NCBI GenBank assembly: GCA_016793305.1
Contig: JAEUHU010000554.1
Location: 1-10,665, forward strand
Origin: Planctomycetota bacterium
Lineage (GTDB): Bacteria > Planctomycetota > UBA1135 > UBA2386
DNA length: 10,665 nt
Direction: 5' to 3'
Shown here piece by piece: positions 5,523 to 10,665 of the stretch. A program made the translations under genes and the position numbers. How positions within the stretch are numbered: position 1 is the stretch's first letter; each line of letters starts with the position of its first letter. The notes under the pieces are model-generated. The model searched no databases. It saw only the letters and a list, made by a program, of their open reading frames with translations, and had not been told where the DNA came from.

Positions 5523-6665
5523 CGCCAGCTAAAGGCGCCCGGCGAGTCGTTCTTCCTGTTCGGTCCACGCGGCACCGGCAAGAGCACGTGGCTGCGCCAG
5601 CAGCTGCCGGGCGCGCACTGGTTCGACCTGCTGCGCATGCCCCTGGTGCTGGAGCTCACCCGCCGGCCCGAGACGTTTCGGGCGCAGGTCGAGGCGCTGC
5701 CGCCGGGCTCGTGGGTGGTCGTCGACGAAGTCCAGCGCATGCCGGCCCTGCTCGACGAAGTCCACGCACTGCTCGCGGAGCGAGGCAAGCGCTATCGGTT
5801 TGCACTGAGCGGCTCGAGCGCCCGCAAGCTGCGGCGACTCGAAGTCAACCTGCTGGCCGGTCGAGCGATCACTCGCCAGTTTCTCCCGCTCACGGCAGCC
5901 GAACTCGGATTCGACTTCTCCCTCGATGACCTGCTGGCGACCGGCTGCCTGCCGATGGTGCGCAACGAGCCGGGTTCGGCGATCGACATCCTCGACGCAT
6001 ACGTCAGCACGTACCTGCGCGAAGAAGTGCAGCAGGAAGCACTGACCAAGGACATCGGCGGGTTCGCGCGCTTCCTCGAGGTCGCGGCGCTGTGCAACGG
6101 CCAGGTCGTCAATGTCACCGGCGTGGCCCGCGACGCCGGCGTGGCCCGCCCCACCGTGGCGCGCCACTTCGAAGTGCTCGTCGACACCCTGCTCGGCACC
6201 TGGTTGCCGGCGTGGCGGCCGCGCGCACGCATCAAGGAAGTGCAGCACCCGAAGTTCTTCCTGTTCGACCCCGGCGTCGCCCGTGGCCTCGCTGGCCGCT
6301 TGCGCGAGCCACTGACCGACCCGGAGCGGGGTGCCCTGCTCGAGACCCTGGTGTTCCACGAACTGCGCGCGGCGATCGCCTACCAGAACCTCGGCGGCAC
6401 ACTGTCCTACTGGCGCACCCCGAGCGGCTCCGAAGTCGACTTCGTGTGGGAGCGTGGCGACACGCGGATCGGCTTCGAGGTCAAGGCCAGCAAGCGCTGG
6501 CGCAGCGAGTACGGCAGCGCACTCGCCGACCTGAAGAAGGAGGGGCGCCTCACGGCGGCGTTCGGCATCTACACCGGCGACGCGCGCCAGCAGGAACGCG
6601 ATCTGACCGTGCTACCGTTCGTCGGGTTCGCGCGCGATCTGGCGGCTGGCGAGGTGCTGGGCTGA
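5514..6665 (+). CDS. AAA-type ATPase with C-terminal DUF4143 (PD-(D/E)xK-like) domain
   Basis: This 383-residue protein belongs to the common but poorly understood family pairing an AAA_14 P-loop ATPase with DUF4143. The N-terminus MYTRQL...SFFLFGPRGTGKST is characteristic and fixes the start. Walker A is at residues 17-25 (GPRGTGKST), Walker B at 68-72 (VVVDE) and a sensor-like FALSGSSARKLRR at 96-108. The middle (about 150-240) includes a winged-helix-like stretch, VTGVARDAGVARPTVARHFEVL. The C-terminus has FFLFDPGVARGLAG, GALLETLVFHEL, then E307-V-D309 and E322-V-K324, the acidic/ExK spacing of PD-(D/E)xK nuclease folds. Whether it cuts nucleic acid is unknown. It stands alone between an M28 peptidase and a sigma factor, with its own palindromic leader. 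Codons ending in T or A (for example TTT, CTA, AAG after CTA, GGA) seem more frequent than in its neighbours, hinting at horizontal gain. Genes of this family are often scattered and multicopy. Biological role unknown. Confidence 0.87.
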   Translation: MYTRQLKAPGESFFLFGPRGTGKSTWLRQQLPGAHWFDLLRMPLVLELTRRPETFRAQVEALPPGSWVVVDEVQRMPALLDEVHALLAERGKRYRFALSGSSARKLRRLEVNLLAGRAITRQFLPLTAAELGFDFSLDDLLATGCLPMVRNEPGSAIDILDAYVSTYLREEVQQEALTKDIGGFARFLEVAALCNGQVVNVTGVARDAGVARPTVARHFEVLVDTLLGTWLPAWRPRARIKEVQHPKFFLFDPGVARGLAGRLREPLTDPERGALLETLVFHELRAAIAYQNLGGTLSYWRTPSGSEVDFVWERGDTRIGFEVKASKRWRSEYGSALADLKKEGRLTAAFGIYTGDARQQERDLTVLPFVGFARDLAAGEVLG

Positions 6666-6686
6666 TGCGATCGTCTGCACGTGTTC

Positions 6687-6756
6687 CGTCGATTCCGCCA
6701 CGCGGTGCAGCACCGACCCGGTCGAGGCCGTGGACAGGCTCCGCCGCGTCGATTCC
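6687..6756 (+). repeat. 10-bp direct repeat CGTCGATTCC upstream of the sigma factor gene
   Basis: CGTCGATTCC occurs at 6687-6696 and again at 6747-6756, exactly 60 bases apart, within the 136-base gap between the ATPase and sigma genes. Both copies are followed within a few bases by GC-rich sequence containing CACGC. It could be a pair of binding sites; the function is a guess. Confidence 0.35.
6720..6748 (+). promoter_or_regulatory. Bipartite motif upstream of sigma gene (first copy)
   Basis: GGTCGAG (6720-6726) and GGCTCCGCCGCG (6737-6748) are separated by 10 bases. The same two words, in the same order but 2 bases apart, occur upstream of the second kinase gene (10370-10390). Both copies end 50-75 bases ahead of a start codon. 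They could be a shared promoter or operator of the signalling genes. The word identity is seen directly; function is inferred and the spacing difference argues for caution. Confidence 0.3.
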
Positions 6757-6789
6757 CGCGCACGCTCCCCGTGAGCCTCTCGCTCCAGC

Positions 6790-6795
6790 TACCAT
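6790..6795 (+). promoter_or_regulatory. Candidate -10 element (TACCAT) of a leaderless sigma factor promoter
   Basis: TACCAT is followed by CCGGCG and then the ATG at 6802, so the hexamer ends six bases before the start codon. This is the same geometry as the M28 peptidase gene (TAGATT, GCCGGC, ATG). No Shine-Dalgarno and no clear -35 were seen. It favours the ATG at 6802 over the later ATG at 6853. Confidence 0.42.
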
Positions 6796-6801
6796 CCGGC
6801 G

Positions 6802-7389
6802 ATGGCCGCCGAGCCGGACTCGCCCACGTTCACGCTGCTGACCCAGCAGCAGATGCCCGATTCGGCCCGGGTCGAACGACTGCTGCCGCTCGTCTACGAC
6901 CAGCTGCGCAGCCTGGCGCAGAGGCAACTGCGCGGCGAGGGCGCCGGACACACGCTGCAGGCCACGGCACTCGTGCACGAGGCGTTCCTGCGGCTGGTCG
7001 GTCCACGCGAACTGCCGTGGCAGAACCGGGCGCACTTCTTCGCCGCCGCTGCCGAGGCGATGCGCCGCATCCTGGTCGAGCACGCGCGCAAGAAGACGGC
7101 CCAGAAGCGCGGCGGCCCCGAGGCGCGCCGGGCGGCCGTCGATCTCGCCGGCCTGCCCGACCCGGACTCCGAACAACAGTCGATGGGATTCCTGATCCTC
7201 GACCAGGCGATCACGCGCTTGCAGCAGGCGGATCCGGAAGCCAGCGAGGTCGTGCGCCTGCGCTACTTCGCCGGTCTCAGCATCGACGAGACCGCGTCGG
7301 CACTCGGCGTGTCGGCTCCGACCGTCAAGCGGTTGTGGACGTTCGCCCGCGGCTGGCTGAAAGAAGCGATCGACAGCGAACGAGACTGA
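6802..7389 (+). CDS. ECF-type RNA polymerase sigma factor (TIGR02999 / Sig-70_X6 family)
   Basis: This 195-residue sigma factor has region 2 at about residues 20-95 (PLVYDQLRSLAQRQL ... ALVHEAFLRLVG ... NRAHFFAAAAEAMRRILVEHAR) and region 4 at about 135-190. A helix-turn-helix starts near Leu159 (LSIDETASALGVSAPTVKR) and should read the -35 element. The NRAHFFAxAAxAMRRILVxHAR signature is diagnostic of the family abundant in Planctomycetes and found beside Ser/Thr kinases. In region 2.2 the acidic DxxD/E residues that bind core polymerase in ordinary ECFs are replaced by HTLQATALVHE (residues 50-60), with Thr51 and Thr55. For the kinase-linked EcfP/PknT pair of Vibrio, phosphorylation of a Thr there restores activity, so similar control is plausible here. 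The kinase gene follows after 10 bases, probably in one operon, and no anti-sigma gene is present. Targets are unknown. Confidence 0.92.
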   Translation: MAAEPDSPTFTLLTQQQMPDSARVERLLPLVYDQLRSLAQRQLRGEGAGHTLQATALVHEAFLRLVGPRELPWQNRAHFFAAAAEAMRRILVEHARKKTAQKRGGPEARRAAVDLAGLPDPDSEQQSMGFLILDQAITRLQQADPEASEVVRLRYFAGLSIDETASALGVSAPTVKRLWTFARGWLKEAIDSERD

Positions 7390-7399
7390 CCGGCCCCCG

Positions 7400-10252
7400 A
7401 TGCAAGACCGTCACCATGAACGCCTGCGCACCCTGTTCGCACAGTGCGTGGACCTGCCGGCGGACGCACGCAGTGCCTTCCTGGCCGAAGCCTGCGCCGG
7501 CGACGACGCCCTGCGCCGGCGACTGCAGGCGATGCTCGCCGGCGCCGACGACGTGCGCTTCCTCAGCGAGCCGACCGGACAGTTGCCGGCGGCGGTGAGC
7601 GCAGCGGCGGAGCAGGCCGACGTCGCCGAAGGCCCGGGCTCGCGGATCGGCCCGTACAAGCTGCTGCAGCAGATCGGCGAGGGCGGCTTCGGCGTCGTGT
7701 TCCTAGCCGAACAGACCGAGCCGGTGCAGCGCCGCGTCGCCCTGAAGGTCCTGAAGCTCGGCATGGACACGCGCCAGGTGGTCGCCCGGTTCGAGCAGGA
7801 ACGGCAGGCGCTGGCGATGATGGAGCACCCCAACATCGCCCGCGCCCTCGATGCCGGCGCCACCTCGTCGGGCCGCCCGTACTTCGTGATGGACCTGGTG
7901 CAGGGCCAGCCGATCGTCGCCTACTGCGACCAGAACCGGCTGCCCATCGCCGAGCGGCTCGAACTGTTCGCCCAGGTGTGCGCGGCCGTGCAGCACGCAC
8001 ACGGCAAGGGCGTCATCCATCGGGACCTCAAGCCGAGCAACGTCCTGGTGACGACGATCGACGGCCGGCCCCACGCCAAGGTCATCGACTTCGGCATCGC
8101 CAAGGCGACCTCGCAGAAGCTGACCGAGAAGACGTTGTTCACCGAGCACCAGCAGGTCATCGGCACCCTGCAGTACATGAGCCCCGAGCAGGCTGCCGGA
8201 TCGCTCGACATCGACACGCGCACCGACGTCTATTCGCTCGGCGTGATGCTCTACGAACTGCTGACGGGCAGCACGCCGTTCGACGAGAAGACCCTCGGCA
8301 TCGCCATGCTCGGCGAACTGCAGCGGCTGATCCGCGACGTCGACCCACCGCGGCCGTCGACGCGGTTGTCGGCCGCCCGCGAGACGATCGCCGCCATCGC
8401 GGCGCAACGCGGCGTGGAACCGCGGCGGCTCGGCATCCTGCTGCGCGGCGACCTCGACTGGATCGTCATGCGCGCGCTCGAGAAGGACCGCGTGCGCCGC
8501 TACGAGACCGCCAGCGATCTGGCGGCGGACGTGCTGCGGCACCTGCGCGGCGAAGCCGTGGTCGCGGCCCCGCCGAGTGCAGGTTACCGCCTGCGCAAGT
8601 TCGTGCGCCGCAACCGCGCCCTGGTGCTGGCCAGCGCCGCCACCGGCGCCGCCCTGCTCGCCGGTGTGGTCGCGTTCGCCTGGCAGGCGAACGTCGCCGC
8701 GCGCGAACGCGACCGCGCCGTGACCATGCAGCAGACCGCGGACGTGCAGCGCCGGCTCGCGGAAGACCATGCGCGCGCCGAGGCGGCCGCACGGCGCCGG
8801 GCCGAGGCGATCACGGCCTTCGTGACGCAGACGCTGCGCTCCGCCGACCCGGTCCACGGCGGCCAGCAGAACACCAGCATCGTCGACGCCATGCAGAAGG
8901 CGGTCCGCATGATCGATCGCGGCGTGCTGCGCGACCAACCCCAGGTGACCGCCGACGTGCTGGAGACGATCGCCGAAGTGCTGGCCGACCACGGCCGCGC
9001 CGACGAGGCGCTGCCCTTGGCCGAACGCGCGCTGGTGCTGACCCGAACGCGGCACCGCGGGCCGCACGTGGACACGGCGCGCAGCCTGCGCACGCTCGGC
9101 TACGTGAAGAGCCAGCTCGGGCGCCACGAGGAGGCCCTGGCCGTCAACCAGGAGGTGCTGGCGATGCTGCAGCAGGTGCCCGACCCCGTCGACGACGCAC
9201 TCTGCACCGCGCAGAACAACATCGCCACCATGCTGGCGCACCTCGGACGCTTCGCCGAAGCCGAACCGATCATGCGACAGGCGCTGGCGACCACGGTCCG
9301 GCTCGTCGGGCCGGATAGCGTGGAGGTCGCCACGAGCAAGGGCACCCTCGGCGGCATCCTCGAGCACCTCGGCCAGATCGAAGCCGCCGAGGCGCTGTTT
9401 CGCGAGGCTCGCAACACCCTGCAGCAGCTGCCGGGCGACCATCCGAGCAAGGTGAGCAACAGCTGCAGCCTCGGACACCTGCTGTGGAGCACGGGCCGCG
9501 CCGCCGAGGCAGAGCCGCTGTTCGCCGAAGCGCTCGCCGAGAACCGTCGGATGTTCGCGGGCGACCACCCGGTCACCACCAAATGCCTCGCCAACCTGGC
9601 CGCCGCCCACGAAGCCCAGGGCCAGTTCGAAGCGGCGGAGCCTCTGCTGCGGGAGGCCGTGCGCATGTCGCAGGCCGTGTTCCCCGGCGACCACCCGCTC
9701 ACCGCCGAACTGCTCGAGGCGCTGGCCGACTTGCACTGCAGCCAGAAGCGGGAGGCGGAGGCGCTGCCGCCGCTCGAGCAGGCGGTCGGCATGCGCCGCC
9801 GCCTGGGCATGGACGAGGCCCTGGCCCACGATCTCTTCAACCTGGGCAAGTTGCTCTTCGACCTGCGCCGCGACGCCGAAGCCGAACCGGTGCTGGTCGA
9901 GGCCGTCGACCACGGCCGCCACCACCACGGTGGCGACCACGAGGCGCTCGTCAGCTTGCTGATCCTGCTCGGCCGCGCGCGGCTCGCGCTGGACAAGCCG
10001 ATCGACGCGCAGCCAGCCCTCGACGAAGCGCTGGCGATGCACGCGCGCCTGCAGCCAGGCCCTTCCAAGGTCATGGCCCGCTTGCAGTGGTTCGCCGCCA
10101 GGACCCGCCTGCAGAACGGCGAACCGGCCCGGGCCCTGCCCGGGCTCGAGGCCGCGGTGACGATGGCGGAGTCCCTGCTGCCGGCGGACAGCCCCCAGCT
10201 CGCCGAGTACCGCGCGACCCTGGCGAAGTGCCGCGCGGCGCTCGCGAAGTAG
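7400..10252 (+). CDS. Ser/Thr protein kinase with transmembrane helix and C-terminal TPR array
   Basis: This 950-residue kinase has four parts. An N-terminal helical segment (1-55, RLRTLFAQCVDLPADARSAF...) is typical of planctomycete and acidobacterial kinases. A Hanks-type kinase domain spans about 86-370. One transmembrane helix lies near 407-430, followed by a charged, probably coiled-coil stretch (431-465). From about 510 to 948 there is a TPR array with a roughly 42-residue period (GxxxEAEPLxxEAL, often with GDHP between units), like kinesin-light-chain TPRs. Catalytic residues are intact: glycine loop GEGGFG 93-98, Lys116, HRD 207-209 with Lys211, DFG 230-232, and MSPEQ in the activation segment with several Thr/Ser. 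The topology should put the kinase in the cytoplasm and the TPRs beyond the membrane as a sensor or scaffold, though orientation is inferred. It starts 10 bases after the sigma gene without a Shine-Dalgarno, so it is probably cotranscribed with and acts on that sigma factor. Confidence 0.93.
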   Translation: MQDRHHERLRTLFAQCVDLPADARSAFLAEACAGDDALRRRLQAMLAGADDVRFLSEPTGQLPAAVSAAAEQADVAEGPGSRIGPYKLLQQIGEGGFGVVFLAEQTEPVQRRVALKVLKLGMDTRQVVARFEQERQALAMMEHPNIARALDAGATSSGRPYFVMDLVQGQPIVAYCDQNRLPIAERLELFAQVCAAVQHAHGKGVIHRDLKPSNVLVTTIDGRPHAKVIDFGIAKATSQKLTEKTLFTEHQQVIGTLQYMSPEQAAGSLDIDTRTDVYSLGVMLYELLTGSTPFDEKTLGIAMLGELQRLIRDVDPPRPSTRLSAARETIAAIAAQRGVEPRRLGILLRGDLDWIVMRALEKDRVRRYETASDLAADVLRHLRGEAVVAAPPSAGYRLRKFVRRNRALVLASAATGAALLAGVVAFAWQANVAARERDRAVTMQQTADVQRRLAEDHARAEAAARRRAEAITAFVTQTLRSADPVHGGQQNTSIVDAMQKAVRMIDRGVLRDQPQVTADVLETIAEVLADHGRADEALPLAERALVLTRTRHRGPHVDTARSLRTLGYVKSQLGRHEEALAVNQEVLAMLQQVPDPVDDALCTAQNNIATMLAHLGRFAEAEPIMRQALATTVRLVGPDSVEVATSKGTLGGILEHLGQIEAAEALFREARNTLQQLPGDHPSKVSNSCSLGHLLWSTGRAAEAEPLFAEALAENRRMFAGDHPVTTKCLANLAAAHEAQGQFEAAEPLLREAVRMSQAVFPGDHPLTAELLEALADLHCSQKREAEALPPLEQAVGMRRRLGMDEALAHDLFNLGKLLFDLRRDAEAEPVLVEAVDHGRHHHGGDHEALVSLLILLGRARLALDKPIDAQPALDEALAMHARLQPGPSKVMARLQWFAARTRLQNGEPARALPGLEAAVTMAESLLPADSPQLAEYRATLAKCRAALAK

Positions 10253-10461
10253 CGCCTGGCGCCGCCGGACACTCCGTCGAGGCGCCCGTTCCGGGGGGCG
10301 AAGGCGTCAGGGCGTTTCGCGAGGAAACCTGATCCGTCGCGCGCCGCCCGCACGCTTGTCGGGTTCGACGGTCGAGACGGCTCCGCCGCGCCGGCCGTCC
10401 GACCTCGTCCTGAATCGTCCCGAACCCGCTGCCCCGTACCGGCAGGTGCCGCCCGCACGCC
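10253..10461. other. Intergenic region between the two kinase genes
   Basis: These 209 bases hold no supported gene. Seen are two weak 5-bp stems (CGCCC/GGGCG at 10283-10300 and GTTTC/GAAAC at 10314-10328), neither followed by a T-run. Also present are the second copy of the bipartite motif (10370-10390) and a 13-bp direct repeat GCCGCCCGCACGC at 10343-10355 and 10448-10460. The second copy of the latter ends one base before the next ATG. Any promoter of the second kinase must lie here, but no convincing -10 was found. Confidence 0.5.
10370..10390 (+). promoter_or_regulatory. Bipartite motif upstream of second kinase (second copy)
   Basis: GGTCGAG (10370-10376) and GGCTCCGCCGCG (10379-10390) repeat the two words found at 6720-6748 before the sigma factor gene, with 2 rather than 10 bases between them. 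If real, it would link expression of the second kinase to that of the sigma-kinase pair. Confidence 0.3.
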
Positions 10462-10665
10462 ATGAGCCAAGATCCCAACGCTGCTGCGAACGACCGGCGC
10501 TCCGTCCTCGACCTGCTCGGCACGCGCCACGGCCGGGTGTCGAAGATCCTGCTGCCCGATTCGGGCTCGGAGCACGGCGGTTCGCCGATCGTGGCGCCGG
10601 GCTCGTCCCTCGCGAAGGTGAAGCCGTCGGGCCGCGACCGGTACCGCATCGTCGGCGAGATCGCG
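10462..10665 (+). CDS. Ser/Thr protein kinase, N-terminal fragment cut by window edge
   Basis: The ATG at 10462 opens a frame that runs through the right edge (68 residues visible). It begins MSQDPNAAANDRRSVLDLLG, continues through a low-complexity linker (residues about 20-55) and ends in RDRYRIVGEIA. That is the usual first strand of a Hanks-type kinase domain, just before the glycine-rich loop (normally RGGMG). The catalytic part is outside the window. Codon use is GC-rich like its neighbours. The roughly 57-residue N-terminal leader before the kinase domain is of a kind seen in planctomycete kinases. It follows the first kinase in the same direction after 209 bases, so it may be a separate unit. 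The kinase call depends on the last 10 residues and is therefore moderate to good; an earlier start is not supported. Confidence 0.7.
   Translation, partial: MSQDPNAAANDRRSVLDLLGTRHGRVSKILLPDSGSEHGGSPIVAPGSSLAKVKPSGRDRYRIVGEIA

Noticed and set aside
7703..10042. 779-residue open frame on the - strand opposite the TPR kinase gene
   Set aside because: Composition is that of an antisense shadow (His/Arg/Ala/Val-rich, no domain), and the + strand kinase explains the DNA fully.
10283..10328. Two short stems after the first kinase as terminators
   Set aside because: Five base pairs each without a following T-run; kept only as a note in the intergenic entry.
1..10665. CRISPR array, tRNA, rRNA, insertion sequence
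   Set aside because: No regularly spaced repeats, no cloverleaf or rRNA-like sequence, and no transposase motif was seen on either strand.

Overview
The window is a very GC-rich bacterial segment. All identified genes lie on the + strand, and no convincing gene was found on the - strand. The lineage is most likely a planctomycete (Planctomycetota). This rests on a sigma factor of the planctomycete-rich TIGR02999 ('Sig-70_X6') type, directly followed by a large membrane-anchored Ser/Thr kinase with C-terminal TPRs, plus a second kinase starting at the right edge and a solitary DUF4143 ATPase. This is inferred from gene families; other phyla such as Acidobacteria carry similar sets.

Region 1 (left edge to 4224) is the end of a biosynthetic operon of five genes. 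They are a 3-ketoacyl-ACP reductase (cut by the left edge), a flavin-dependent halogenase-like protein, a catalytically complete beta-ketoacyl-ACP synthase, a short beta-ketoacyl-synthase/chain-length-factor-like protein with no active-site cysteine, and an ApeP-like hotdog dehydratase. Every junction overlaps by 1 to 4 bases, so translation is probably coupled. KR, KS, CLF and DH are the elongation core of aryl polyene (APE), flexirubin and xanthomonadin pathways. The halogenase-like gene matches the halogenated members of that pigment class. No ACP, acyltransferase, ammonia-lyase or exporter is visible; they would have to lie left of the window.

Region 2 (4262-5404) is a secreted M28 zinc aminopeptidase-like gene with its own candidate leaderless promoter, probably unrelated to the pigment operon.

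Region 3 (5405-6665) is a solitary AAA ATPase with a C-terminal DUF4143/PD-(D/E)xK-like part. It is preceded by a locally AT-richer leader with an 11-bp perfect inverted repeat that ends one base before the start codon, plus repeated CTGTATA-like words.

Region 4 (6666 to right edge) is a signalling block: an ECF-type sigma factor, a 950-residue Ser/Thr kinase-TM-TPR protein 10 bases downstream, and the N-terminus of a second Ser/Thr kinase. The sigma factor has no visible anti-sigma gene and lacks the usual acidic residues in region 2.2, which fits control by phosphorylation. The regions upstream of the sigma factor and of the second kinase share a short bipartite motif.
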